Of a stretch of DNA of 64,000 nucleotides, positions 36,048 to 45,211 are shown one piece after another. The notes under the pieces are model-generated. The model worked only from the letters and a program-made list of their open reading frames with translations, made no database searches and had not been told where the DNA came from. Numbering within the stretch: position 1 is the stretch's first letter; every line of letters starts with the position of its first letter. The stretch covers positions 1 through 64,000 of the forward strand of contig JBBQZP010000002.1 in NCBI GenBank assembly GCA_038207585.1, written 5' to 3'. The translations under genes and the position numbers were made by a program. The stretch is from JBBQZP01 sp038207585. GTDB taxonomy: Bacteria > Pseudomonadota > Alphaproteobacteria > Rhodobacterales > Rhodobacteraceae.

Positions 36048-36093
36048 CGCATCTCCATGGCCAATCCTGCTTTTAACCCAACCGCCCGTGCCG

Positions 36094-36990
36094 TCAAACG
36101 CCCACTGGCGCCTTTTCGCGCGGCTGCACCAGCGCCATGCCCAAAAGCATGACGACCAGCGCCGACCAGACCCAGCCCGAAAACCGCTCGCCCAAAAGCA
36201 ACATCGCCCAGATCACTCCGGTTCCCGTCACGAAATACGAGGTTTGTGCGGCAAAGACCGCACCTGCCTGCGATGCAAGCCAGACGAAGGTGGTATAGGC
36301 CACGGCATGCACAACCGACGAACAGATCAGCGCCCAGTCCGCGCGGCCCCAGGGGTGCAGGGGGTTGATGAATTGGTCCGACCCCAGCGCCATCGGTAAA
36401 ACCATGACCGCCCCGACGCATGATGCCAGAAACATCGCCTGAACCGCATCCATGCCGGCGGTGCCATATCGACCGACATAGTTGCTTTCCAGCGCATAGA
36501 ACAAAGGCCCGATCAGGGCGATGGGCAGATAGGCCACCATTGCCCGCGACGGCAGGCTTGATGCAGGCACGGCAATCAGCAAAACCCCCACCAACCCCAG
36601 AAACAACCCCAACGCGCGGGCGGGGCTGAACCGGTCGGTGCGCATCAGTAGGGCAATGGGAAACGCAAGCAGCGGCACGGTTGAAATCAGGATCGACATG
36701 ATGCCTGCGGGCAGATGCACGATCGAATAGTAAAACGCCGAATTCGGAATGATCGTGCCGATCAGCGCGATGATCGCGGCAAACCCAAGGGTGCTTCGGT
36801 TCAACGGTATTGCCCGGCGCCGCAGCATTACAACCGTGCCCAGCACCAGCGCGCCGATCACAAGCTGCCAGAAGATCAGCCCGAACTGTCGGTATCCGCT
36901 CGACACGGCAATCTTGCCCAGAGGCTGCGTTGACCCCCAGGCCATACCCATCAACAGCAAAAGCGACACGAAAAATGTGCGCCGCTTCAA
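36094..36990 (-). CDS. DMT (EamA) family transporter
   Basis: The product is 298 aa with about ten membrane helices. It starts MKRRTFFVSLLLLMGMAWGS with a positive-inside first helix, and the second half has AVAYTTFVWLASQAGAVFAA and LLLGERFSGWVWSALVVMLL. Its start overlaps the stop of the YmdB-type phosphoesterase by 4 nt, so the two genes are coupled. The substrate is unknown. Confidence 0.88.
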   Translation of the reverse strand: MKRRTFFVSLLLLMGMAWGSTQPLGKIAVSSGYRQFGLIFWQLVIGALVLGTVVMLRRRAIPLNRSTLGFAAIIALIGTIIPNSAFYYSIVHLPAGIMSILISTVPLLAFPIALLMRTDRFSPARALGLFLGLVGVLLIAVPASSLPSRAMVAYLPIALIGPLFYALESNYVGRYGTAGMDAVQAMFLASCVGAVMVLPMALGSDQFINPLHPWGRADWALICSSVVHAVAYTTFVWLASQAGAVFAAQTSYFVTGTGVIWAMLLLGERFSGWVWSALVVMLLGMALVQPREKAPVGV

Positions 36991-37799
36991 GGACGCGCCT
37001 CCTGCAACCGCCCGCCGATCCGCACCGGGGCCACGCGCACAGCACGGCCGGTCTTGTCATCCGTCTCGACATAAACGCCCGAAAGGGTGGCAGGTCCATT
37101 CGCAGGTTCGAATCGGGATTTGGGCATGCCGGTGATGAACCGGCGCATCGGCTCCAGCTTTTCCATGCCGATCACGCTGTCATAATCGCCGCACATGCCC
37201 GCATCGGTCAGGTACGCACAACCGCCGGACAAAATCTGCGCGTCGCCTGTCGGCACATGCGTATGCGTGCCCACAACAAGGCTTGCCCGCCCGTCGCACC
37301 AATGGCCCATCGCCATTTTCTCGGACGTGGCCTCGCAGTGCATATCCACGATCACCGCCTGCGCGATGCCGCCCAGGGGATGCGCGTTCAAAACCGCCTC
37401 GACCGCGCTGAATGGATCATCAAAGGGCCGCTTCATGAACACTTGCCCCAAGGCCTGCACCACCAGAACCTTGCGCCCGTTGGTGGCGGTGAACAGCCGC
37501 GCACCCTTGCCAGGTGCCGCTTTTGCATAATTCAGCGGGCGGATGATGCGCGGTTCGGTCTCGATGAACTGCAGCATGTCCTTCTGGTCAAAGGCATGAT
37601 CACCCAGCGTCACGCAATCGGCCCCGGCGGCCAGCAGGGCACGGGCGTGATCGCCGGTCAGGCCGACGCCCGCACTGGCATTTTCGCCGTTGATCACAAC
37701 GAAATCCAGGCCCCATTCGGCGCGCAATGCAGGCAACCGTTCGGCCACAGCCGTCCGGCCCGCACGGCCCATCACATCGCCCAGAAAAAGCAGTTTCAT
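36987..37799 (-). CDS. YmdB/TIGR00282 family metallophosphoesterase
   Basis: The product is 270 aa from ATG 37799. It has the dimetal calcineurin-like motifs MKLLFLGDVMGRAGR, INGENASAGVGLT, GDHAFDQ, IVDMHCEATSEKMAMGH and VVGTHTHVPTGD. Bacillus YmdB of this family hydrolyses 2',3'-cyclic nucleotides and cyclic AMP. The frame extends far upstream, antisense to the helicase gene, but that part is noncoding. It is coupled to the DMT transporter downstream. Confidence 0.92.
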   Translation of the reverse strand: MKLLFLGDVMGRAGRTAVAERLPALRAEWGLDFVVINGENASAGVGLTGDHARALLAAGADCVTLGDHAFDQKDMLQFIETEPRIIRPLNYAKAAPGKGARLFTATNGRKVLVVQALGQVFMKRPFDDPFSAVEAVLNAHPLGGIAQAVIVDMHCEATSEKMAMGHWCDGRASLVVGTHTHVPTGDAQILSGGCAYLTDAGMCGDYDSVIGMEKLEPMRRFITGMPKSRFEPANGPATLSGVYVETDDKTGRAVRVAPVRIGGRLQEARP

Positions 37800-37873
37800 G
37801 GGGTCGAGTGGTAGGCACCCGCGCGCCGAAGGGCAAGCGGATTTGCGCAAAGCGTCTCTGAGGCGCGCTCCCC

Positions 37874-37916
37874 AAGAAAATTCGAATTTTCTTGCAAATT
37901 TTTTCCAAAAAATTTG
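37874..37916. promoter_or_regulatory. Two adjacent AT-rich perfect palindromes
   Basis: AAGAAAATTC and GAATTTTCTT make a 20-bp perfect palindrome at 37874-37893. One base later CAAATTTTTT and AAAAAATTTG make a 10-bp stem with a CC spacer at 37895-37916. They sit between two divergent genes in otherwise GC-rich DNA. A bidirectional regulatory or protein-binding element is likely. Confidence 0.55.
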
Positions 37917-37979
37917 ACGGTGCCCTGCACCGCCAGCGCCGCCCTTTCCGACCGACCCCGATTGCCCTAGCTTTCCGCC

Positions 37980-40376
37980 ATGACCACCCTGCCCGCCCCT
38001 CTTGCCGAATGGTTCACCGCACGCGGCTGGTCGCTTCATCCGCACCAGACCGACATGCTGGCGCGCGCCGCAGACCCTGCCACCCTGCTGATTGCCCCCA
38101 CGGGCGGCGGCAAGACGCTTGCCGGTTTCCTGCCAACGCTTGCCGAACTGGGGCCAAATCCTCCCCCCGGCTTGCACACGCTCTACATATCCCCCCTCAA
38201 GGCGCTGACCTCTGATATCCGCCGCAACCTTGGCCACCCGATCGAAGGCGCGGGCCTTGCCATCCGGGTGGAGGATCGCACAGGCGACACCACCTATACC
38301 CAACGCCGCCGCCAGCGCGCCGACCCGCCGCATATCCTGCTGACCACGCCCGAAAGCCTCGCACTTCTGCTCAGTTATGAAGACGCGCCGCGCATCTTTG
38401 CCGGGCTTCAGCGGGTCATTGTCGACGAAATTCACGCGCTGGCTGAAAGCAAGCGGGGCGATCAGTTGATGCTGGGTCTGGCTAGGCTGGCCACCCTGTC
38501 GCCGGGGTTGCGCCGGGTGGGGCTGTCGGCCACGGTAGAAGACCCGCCCGCGCTGGCCCGGTTTCTGGTCCCCCAAGGCTGTGCCATCCTGCAGGCCGAC
38601 CCCGGCCCCGACCCCGATATCGCGATGCTGCTGACGGATGAGGCACCGCCGTGGTCGGGCGGCGGCGGGCGCTATGCGATCCCTGCCATTCTGAATGAGG
38701 TCCGCCGCCACAACACGACGCTCATTTTCCACAACACCCGCGCGCAGGCCGAGCTGTTCTTTCGCGACCTCTGGCTGGCCAACACGGACGATCTGCCCAT
38801 CGGCATCCACCACGGTAGCCTGGCCCGCGAACAACGCGAGCGTGTCGAATCCGCTATGGCGCAAGGGGCCTTGCGCGCGGTGGTCTGCACAGGATCGCTG
38901 GATCTGGGCATCGACTGGGGCGATGTCGATCTGGTCATTCAGGTCGGCGCGCCCAAGAACGTGAAGCGGCTGGTGCAGCGGATCGGGCGCGCGAACCACC
39001 GCTATAACGCACCGTCCAAGGCGCTTCTGGTGCCCGCCAACCGGTTCGAGGTGGTGGAATGCCAAGCCGCCCTTGATGCCGTGCGCGCCCACACCCTTGA
39101 CGGCGAACCCCGCGGCCCCGGCCCCCGCGATGTGCTGTGCCAGCACATCCTTGCCACCGCCTGCGCCGGGCCGTTTGACGCAGGCGCGCTTTACGCCGAG
39201 GTGATCACCGCCGGGCCTTACGCTGCGCTTACCCGCCCCGATTTCGACGCCTGCCTCGATTTTTCCGCCACAGGCGGCTATGCCCTGCGCGCCTATGATC
39301 GCTGGCAACGCCTGATGCTGCGGTCCGGGCAGTGGACCCTGCGCGACCCGCGCGCGGCTGCTGTGATCCGCCAGAATCTTGGCACCATCATCGACACGGA
39401 AACCCTGAAAGTGCGGCTGAAAGGCAAAGGCTTTGGCACGCCCTTGGGCGAGATCGAGGAAGACTTTGCCGCCACCCTGACCCCCGGCGATACCTTCCTG
39501 ATCGGCGGTCAGGTGGTGCGCTATGAGGGGTTGCGCGAACTGACGGTCGAGGTCACACGCCAACCGGGGCGCGAACCGAAGGTGGCGGTGTTCAACGGCA
39601 CGAAATTTGCCACCTCAACGCTTCTGGCCGAGCGGATTCTGGAAATCTTTCAACAGCAAAGCTGGCCGGACCTGCCGGACCACACCGCCCGCTGGCTGAC
39701 CCTGCAACGCGAGGTGTCGCGCCTGCCGGAACCCGGCCGCCTGCTGGTGGAAAGTTTCCCGCAAGACGGGCGCGAGCATCTGGTGATCTACGGTTTCGCA
39801 GGCCGCAATGCGCAACAAACGCTGGGCCTTTTGCTGACCAAGCGGATGGAGAACGCGGGCCTGTCACCGCTCGGCTTTGTGGCGAACGACTATGCCACGA
39901 TGATCTGGGGACTGGATGCCGTGACCGACCCAGCGCCGCTGTTCGATGCCGATAAACTGCGCGACGGGCTTGAGGGCTGGCTGTCGGGCAATGCCGTGAT
40001 GAAGCGCACCTTCCGGTCGGCGGCGATCATCGCGGGACTGATCGAGCGCAACAATCAGGGCCGCCGCAAATCAGGGCGGCAGGCGACGTTTTCCTCCGAT
40101 ATCCTGTATGACACCCTGCTGAAATATGACCCCGACCATTTGATGATCGCCATCACCCGCGAAGAGGCGTTGCGCGGCCTTGTCGATTTCGGCCGGATCG
40201 AAGAAATGTTGGCCCGCATCGGCGCGCGCATTGATTGCCTGCGGCTGAACCGGCTATCGCCCCTGTCCGCGCCGATGTTTCTGGAACGCGGCCGGGTGCC
40301 GATTGCGGGCGAAGGCCGCGAACGGCTGGCCGAAGCGGCGGCGGATCGGCTGATGGCGGCGGCGGGCCTGACCTGA
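37980..40376 (+). CDS. Ligase-associated DNA damage response DEXH box helicase (Lhr-like)
   Basis: The product is 798 aa, the usual size for the compact Lhr-type helicases. The Walker A motif is IAPTGGGKTLAGFLPT (about 39-53), the DExH box is VDEIHALAESKRGDQLML, and the C-terminal helicase part has GSLDLGIDWGDVDLVIQVGA and VQRIGRANHR. It belongs to the set usually found with an ATP-dependent DNA ligase, an exonuclease and the PdeM nuclease. Here only pdeM follows, 39 bp downstream. It probably acts in DNA repair. Confidence 0.92.
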   Translation: MTTLPAPLAEWFTARGWSLHPHQTDMLARAADPATLLIAPTGGGKTLAGFLPTLAELGPNPPPGLHTLYISPLKALTSDIRRNLGHPIEGAGLAIRVEDRTGDTTYTQRRRQRADPPHILLTTPESLALLLSYEDAPRIFAGLQRVIVDEIHALAESKRGDQLMLGLARLATLSPGLRRVGLSATVEDPPALARFLVPQGCAILQADPGPDPDIAMLLTDEAPPWSGGGGRYAIPAILNEVRRHNTTLIFHNTRAQAELFFRDLWLANTDDLPIGIHHGSLAREQRERVESAMAQGALRAVVCTGSLDLGIDWGDVDLVIQVGAPKNVKRLVQRIGRANHRYNAPSKALLVPANRFEVVECQAALDAVRAHTLDGEPRGPGPRDVLCQHILATACAGPFDAGALYAEVITAGPYAALTRPDFDACLDFSATGGYALRAYDRWQRLMLRSGQWTLRDPRAAAVIRQNLGTIIDTETLKVRLKGKGFGTPLGEIEEDFAATLTPGDTFLIGGQVVRYEGLRELTVEVTRQPGREPKVAVFNGTKFATSTLLAERILEIFQQQSWPDLPDHTARWLTLQREVSRLPEPGRLLVESFPQDGREHLVIYGFAGRNAQQTLGLLLTKRMENAGLSPLGFVANDYATMIWGLDAVTDPAPLFDADKLRDGLEGWLSGNAVMKRTFRSAAIIAGLIERNNQGRRKSGRQATFSSDILYDTLLKYDPDHLMIAITREEALRGLVDFGRIEEMLARIGARIDCLRLNRLSPLSAPMFLERGRVPIAGEGRERLAEAAADRLMAAAGLT

Positions 40377-40415
40377 CCCCTTGCGCAAAGGGCCCCCTTG
40401 GTGCAGCCAAGGCGG

Positions 40416-41069
40416 ATGACCGGATACGCTTTTACCCTGAACGATGCCGCCCTGATTGCCCTGCCGTCGGGTGCGTTGCACTGGCCGGACGCCGGACTTT
40501 TGTGCGTGTCGGATCTGCATCTTGGCAAATCCGAACGGTTGGCGCGGCGCGGCGGTGCGCTGTTGCCGCCCTATGATACCCGCGAAACCATTGCACGTCT
40601 GGATGCCGATCTTGAGGTGACGCGTGCCCGTCGCGTGATCTGCCTTGGCGACAGTTTCGATGATCTGGCAGCAGCCGACGCGTTGGAGGAGACTGACGCC
40701 CTTTGGCTGACACGCCTGATGGCCGGGCGCGACTGGACATGGGTTGAAGGCAACCATGACCCCGGCCCGCTGACGCTAGGTGGTTCCCACCGCGCCGAGG
40801 TCACTTCAGGCGGCCTGACCTTCCGCCACATTGCCGTTGCGGGTGCGCAGGCCGAGGTTTCGGGCCACTACCACCCCAAAGCCACGCTGGCCGGCCGCTC
40901 CCGCCCGTGCTTTCTGCTGGACCGCGCGCGTCTGATCCTGCCCGCTTACGGGGCCTATACCGGGGGGCTTGCGTGCAGCGATGCGGTGTTTGATGCGCTG
41001 TTTAAAAACCCCACCCGGGCGGTGCTGACAGGTCGCAAAGCCATCGTGATACCTCGTCCAAGGCTTTAG
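40416..41069 (+). CDS. pdeM: Ligase-associated DNA damage response endonuclease PdeM
   Basis: The product is 217 aa from ATG 40416. It has the calcineurin-like phosphoesterase motifs CVSDLHLGKSERLARRG, CLGDSFDD, VEGNHDPGP and VSGHYHPKATLAG. PdeM is the nuclease partner of the ligase-associated helicase, which lies directly upstream. The other usual members, ligase and exonuclease, are not next to them. The protein ends close to the convergent LytTR gene. Confidence 0.92.
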   Translation: MTGYAFTLNDAALIALPSGALHWPDAGLLCVSDLHLGKSERLARRGGALLPPYDTRETIARLDADLEVTRARRVICLGDSFDDLAAADALEETDALWLTRLMAGRDWTWVEGNHDPGPLTLGGSHRAEVTSGGLTFRHIAVAGAQAEVSGHYHPKATLAGRSRPCFLLDRARLILPAYGAYTGGLACSDAVFDALFKNPTRAVLTGRKAIVIPRPRL

Positions 41070-41075
41070 CCAGCC

Positions 41076-41849
41076 CTAAAGCAAGCCGCGCTGCACCAGC
41101 TTTTCGCGGTGCGATTTGCCCACCGGAACCTCTGTTCCGTTGTGCAGCATCAGCACGGTTTTCGTGCCCTTGCGCTGCACCCCCGTGACCGCATGCCACG
41201 CCACCCAGTGCGACCGGTGCACCTGCGCGCCATCAATCGGGCCGGTTTCGGCAATGGCATCGGACAGCCGCATCAGAAGGCTGGCCTGCCCGGCATTGGT
41301 TTGCACATCGACATAGTGATCGCGCACCGAGATCGAGATCAGATCGCCGGCCAGTTCGCACGGCAGACGGTCCAGCAGACGAACGGGCTGCAGTCCCGGC
41401 TGAACCTCGGGTGCCCGTTCACTGGTCATGCGCGCCATTACGGCCTCGACCGTGTGCCGGAACGCCCCCACAACCAATGCCATTGCAAAGATAAACCCCG
41501 CAACCTCGCGCAGGGCTGGAAACTGAGGCAACGCCTGTGCGATCAAAGGTTTGATTACAAAGAAAATAAACGGCGTCAGGGCTGCTGTCATGATACAGGC
41601 AATGATCAACGTCAGGGGTATCGGGCGGGTGATGCCAAGTGCGCCGTAAACAAACGCCCGCACCGCCGATCCACCGAACACACCCAACCCGACCAGCACA
41701 AGCCAAAGGCCAAGCCGGGGCAAAAGTTCAAACGCCATGTAGGTGCCAAAAGGCCCGGACAAGCCAAAGAGCACCGTCAGCGAAATCCAAAGAACAAAGG
41801 GAATCCGCGTCCGGAAATCGGCTTTGTAAGCCGCGAGAAAACCTAACAT
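41076..41849 (-). CDS. Membrane-bound LytTR-family DNA-binding regulator
   Basis: The product is 257 aa from ATG 41849; a GTG 24 nt upstream is an alternative. Residues about 15-130 form about four membrane helices (LWLVLVGLGVFGGSAVRAFV, LIIACIMTAALTPFIFFVI). Residues about 155-255 are a LytTR domain (ISISVRDHYVDVQT, VHRSHWVAWHAVTG, EVPVGKSHREKL). Such proteins sense a membrane signal and bind DNA without a receiver domain. It is upstream of folD in the opposite operon arrangement and has no obvious target nearby. Confidence 0.88.
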   Translation of the reverse strand: MLGFLAAYKADFRTRIPFVLWISLTVLFGLSGPFGTYMAFELLPRLGLWLVLVGLGVFGGSAVRAFVYGALGITRPIPLTLIIACIMTAALTPFIFFVIKPLIAQALPQFPALREVAGFIFAMALVVGAFRHTVEAVMARMTSERAPEVQPGLQPVRLLDRLPCELAGDLISISVRDHYVDVQTNAGQASLLMRLSDAIAETGPIDGAQVHRSHWVAWHAVTGVQRKGTKTVLMLHNGTEVPVGKSHREKLVQRGLL

Positions 41850-41995
41850 ACGACCCAACACCGTTACCCGCACAGCAGCCTGAACAGCCTAGCTTGTTGC
41901 GCCAATGGATACAATCCAAAGCCTTTTCAGGCCCTGAACCCGGCGTTTTTCGGGTGTGTTTAGTGGCCGTCGCGCAACGCCAGATTACGCGAGGC

Positions 41996-42874
41996 TCAGG
42001 CCGTCAGCCCTTTGGGCTCGGGCAGACCCTTTGCACGGCAGTAGGCGGTCAGCGTATTGGTCAAAAGGCAGGCGATGGTCATCGGCCCGACACCGCCCGG
42101 CACCGGGGTGATTGCCCCCGCGACGGCGGCACAGCTTTCGTAATGCGCGTCGCCAACGAGCTTGGTTTTACCATCCCGCTCGATCCGGTTGATGCCCACA
42201 TCAATCACCGTGGCGCCCGGTTTCACATAATCGCCGGTGATCATCTCGGGCCGCCCCACTGCCGCAACCAGAATATCGGCCCCTTTGCACACGGCCATCA
42301 GATCCTTGGTGCGGGAATGGGCGATTGTCACCGTGCAACTGTCGCCCAGCAAAAGCTGCGCCATTGGCTTGCCCACGATGTTGGAGCGCCCGACCACAAC
42401 CGCATTCATCCCCGACAATGACCCGTGATGATCGCGCAGCATCATCAGGCAGCCCAAGGGCGTGCAAGGCACCATCGACTTTTGCCCCGTGCCAAGCAGC
42501 CCGACGTTCGAGATATGGAACCCGTCCACATCCTTGGCCGGATCAATCGAGTTGATCACAAGATCGGAATTCAGATGCGCGGGCAGCGGCAGTTGCACAA
42601 GAATGCCGTGCACGGATGGGTCAGCGTTCAGTGCTGCAACAACCGCCAGCAGATCGGCCTCGGATGTGTCGGCGGGGAGTTTATGCTCAAAACTGGCCAT
42701 GCCAACTTCGACCGTCTGCTTGCCCTTGGCCCCGACATAGACCTGACTGGCGGGATCTTCGCCCACCAGCACAACCGCCAGCCCCGGCTGGCTGGGCAGT
42801 GTCGCCACATGCGCCGCCACCTGCGCGCGCACCTTTGCCGCAAACGCCTTGCCGTCGATCACCACTGCCGTCAT
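41996..42874 (-). CDS. folD: Bifunctional methylenetetrahydrofolate dehydrogenase / cyclohydrolase
   Basis: The product is 292 aa. It has the FolD motifs VYVGAKGKQTVEVGM (with catalytic Lys and Tyr), GILVQLPLPAHLNSDLVINS and DGFHISNVGLLGTG, and the NADP site VVGRSNIVGKPMAQLLL. It interconverts 5,10-methylene-THF and 10-formyl-THF. It is preceded by a chorismate mutase gene and then fhs on the same strand, so the two one-carbon enzymes are probably co-expressed. Confidence 0.96.
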   Translation of the reverse strand: MTAVVIDGKAFAAKVRAQVAAHVATLPSQPGLAVVLVGEDPASQVYVGAKGKQTVEVGMASFEHKLPADTSEADLLAVVAALNADPSVHGILVQLPLPAHLNSDLVINSIDPAKDVDGFHISNVGLLGTGQKSMVPCTPLGCLMMLRDHHGSLSGMNAVVVGRSNIVGKPMAQLLLGDSCTVTIAHSRTKDLMAVCKGADILVAAVGRPEMITGDYVKPGATVIDVGINRIERDGKTKLVGDAHYESCAAVAGAITPVPGGVGPMTIACLLTNTLTAYCRAKGLPEPKGLTA

Positions 42875-42877
42875 TGC

Positions 42878-43177
42878 CTAATCCCTCCCAAGGGTGTGTT
42901 CTTCGCGCTCGATCGACCAGTCGATCAGCTTGCGCCACAGTTTTTCCAGCTTCTCCGGTGGCAGCCCGTGTTCCACCGCATGACGCCGCACATTGGCGAC
43001 CACTTCCTCAACCCGGCTGTCGATACGCGCGGGCAGATCGACCACCGCCTTGATCTGCGCCGCGCGGTCGATGTAGCCCACGCGCTGCGCAAACAGCGCC
43101 ACCAGTTCGATATCCAGCCGGTCAATCTCGGCCCGGATATCAGCCATCGTTTCGCATTGTGCGGGGGTTTTCATCAT
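42878..43177 (-). CDS. Chorismate mutase (AroQ type)
   Basis: The product is 99 aa from the ATG at 43177, chosen because GAGG lies 9 nt upstream. It is an all-helical AroQ-class chorismate mutase: ADIRAEIDRLDIELVALFAQ, RVGYIDRAAQIKA and a C-terminal LEKLWRKLIDWSIEREE helix. It makes prephenate from chorismate; a salicylate-type isochorismate lyase is an alternative. It sits between folD (3 bp) and fhs, an unexpected place for an aromatic amino acid enzyme. Confidence 0.9.
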   Translation of the reverse strand: MMKTPAQCETMADIRAEIDRLDIELVALFAQRVGYIDRAAQIKAVVDLPARIDSRVEEVVANVRRHAVEHGLPPEKLEKLWRKLIDWSIEREEHTLGRD

Positions 43178-43242
43178 CAGCCTCATCCTCGGGGTGCCCG
43201 TTCATACGACGCGGAACACCCCGGAACAATGCGGCAAAGGGC

Positions 43243-44919
43243 CTAGAACAGCCCTTCGACGTTGCCATCGGCGTTCAGGCGGATCACTTCGGCTGACGGC
43301 ACCTTGGGCAGACCCGGCATCGTCATGATCTCACCGCAGATCGCCACGACAAAGCCCGCCCCCGCCGAAAGCCGAACCTCACGGACCGGGATGGTAAAGC
43401 CGGTGGGCGCGCCACGCATGTTGGGATCGGTGGTAAAGGAATACTGCGTTTTCGCGATGCAGATCGGCAGGTTGCCATAGCCCGCCGCTTCCCATGTTTT
43501 CAGCTGATCCTTGATCGACTTGTCCGCCTCGACGCCGTCGGCGCGATAGATGTTCTTGGCAATCGCCTCGATCTTCGCGAACAGACCCATGTCATCGGGA
43601 TAGATCGGCTTGAACTTCGCCACACCCGATTCCGCCAGCGCCACAACCTTGTGCGCCAGTTCTTCGATGCCTTCCGAGCCTTTGGCCCAATGCTTGCACA
43701 AAATGGCCTCGGCACCCTGTTCGGCCACATAGGCCTTCACTGCCGCGACCTCGGCATCGGTGTCGCTGAAGAAGTGGTTGATCGCCACAACCACCGGCAC
43801 GCCAAAGGATTTGACGTTGGCAATGTGGCGGCCAAGGTTCGGGCAGCCTTTCTTGACGGCCTCTACATTTTCGGCCCCCAGATCAGCCTTGGCCACGCCG
43901 CCGTTCATCTTCATCGCCCGCACCGTGGCCACGATCACCGCAGCCGAAGGCTTCAGCCCGGCCTTGCGGCACTTGATGTCAAAGAACTTTTCCGCGCCAA
44001 GATCTGCCCCGAAACCGGCTTCGGTGACGACATATTCGCCCAGCTTCAGCGCGGTCTTGGTCGCAATAACCGAGTTGCAGCCATGTGCGATATTGGCGAA
44101 CGGGCCGCCATGCACGAAGGCCGGATTGTTTTCCAGCGTCTGCACCAGATTGGGCTGCATCGCGTCTTTCAACAGAACCGTCATCGCGCCATCGGCCTTG
44201 ATGTCACGGGCGTAGATCGGCTTTTTCTCACGCGTATAGGCCACCACGATATCGCCCAGACGCTTTTCAAGATCGGCGAGATCATTGGAAAGGCACAGGA
44301 TCGCCATGACTTCCGACGCCACCGTGATGTCAAACCCGGTCTGGCGCGGAAAGCCGTTGGCGATGCCGCCAAGGTTTACCACGATGTCACGCAACGCACG
44401 GTCGTTCATGTCCATCACGCGGCGCCAGACGATGCGACGCTCGTCGATCTCAAGGCTGTTGCCCCAGTAGATGTGGTTGTCGATCATCGCCGACAGCAGG
44501 TTGTGCGCGGATGTGATCGCGTGGAAATCGCCGGTGAAATGCAGGTTCATTTCCTCCATCGGCACGACCTGCGCGTAACCACCCCCGGCAGCCCCGCCCT
44601 TCATGCCAAAGTTCGGCCCTAGCGACGCCTCGCGGATACAGATCACGGCCTTCTTGCCGATGCGGTTCAGACCGTCACCCAGACCCACCGTCGTCGTCGT
44701 CTTGCCCTCGCCCGCAGGGGTCGGATTGATGGCGGTGACAAGGATCAGCTTGCCATCAGGCTTTTTCGCCAGAGACTTGATGAACGACTGGCTGACCTTG
44801 GCCTTGTCGTGGCCGTAGGGCAGCAGATGTTCGGCGGGAATTCCCAGCTTTGCGCCAATCTCCATGATCGGCTTTTTCTTGGCTTCGCGTGCAATTTCAA
44901 TGTCGGTCTTGACAGCCAT
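43243..44919 (-). CDS. fhs: Formate--tetrahydrofolate ligase
   Basis: The product is 558 aa, normal for Fhs, which makes 10-formyl-THF from formate, THF and ATP. The ATP-binding motif TPAGEGKTTTTVGLGDGLNR is at about 67-86. EASLGPNFGMKGGAAGGGYA and FTGDFHAITSAHNLLSAMID are family signatures. Together with folD it forms the C1-tetrahydrofolate interconversion cycle, which roseobacters use to oxidise methyl groups from methylated compounds. Confidence 0.96.
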   Translation of the reverse strand: MAVKTDIEIAREAKKKPIMEIGAKLGIPAEHLLPYGHDKAKVSQSFIKSLAKKPDGKLILVTAINPTPAGEGKTTTTVGLGDGLNRIGKKAVICIREASLGPNFGMKGGAAGGGYAQVVPMEEMNLHFTGDFHAITSAHNLLSAMIDNHIYWGNSLEIDERRIVWRRVMDMNDRALRDIVVNLGGIANGFPRQTGFDITVASEVMAILCLSNDLADLEKRLGDIVVAYTREKKPIYARDIKADGAMTVLLKDAMQPNLVQTLENNPAFVHGGPFANIAHGCNSVIATKTALKLGEYVVTEAGFGADLGAEKFFDIKCRKAGLKPSAAVIVATVRAMKMNGGVAKADLGAENVEAVKKGCPNLGRHIANVKSFGVPVVVAINHFFSDTDAEVAAVKAYVAEQGAEAILCKHWAKGSEGIEELAHKVVALAESGVAKFKPIYPDDMGLFAKIEAIAKNIYRADGVEADKSIKDQLKTWEAAGYGNLPICIAKTQYSFTTDPNMRGAPTGFTIPVREVRLSAGAGFVVAICGEIMTMPGLPKVPSAEVIRLNADGNVEGLF

Positions 44920-45211
44920 GGTCCCGGTTTCTCCCTGTTGGTGCCAGTCGTTTGGCCGACAAGCGTGGTTTGATCATGCGATGCGGGGCGGCCCCGCGGC
45001 GGAATCGTCCCGTTGAACCTTAGCCGGGGTTATTCACGTTGTTAAACATTTTTTCCCTTTGGTCAATCAGGCGGCGCGCGTTTCGTCACGCGTCTCGCCC
45101 CGATGTATAGGCCGCACAGCGCCATTGACCACGCTTAAACCGACAGGTCCCGTCGCAAATTCGCCAGAGGCTGCGCGGGTCGTGCAATGTCATATTGCCT
45201 TGCGAGGGGGG

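Noticed and set aside
36987..39563. 858-aa fusion of YmdB-type protein with a long N-terminus
   Set aside because: The extra 588 residues are antisense to the helicase; the family start MKLLFLGDVMG is at 37799.
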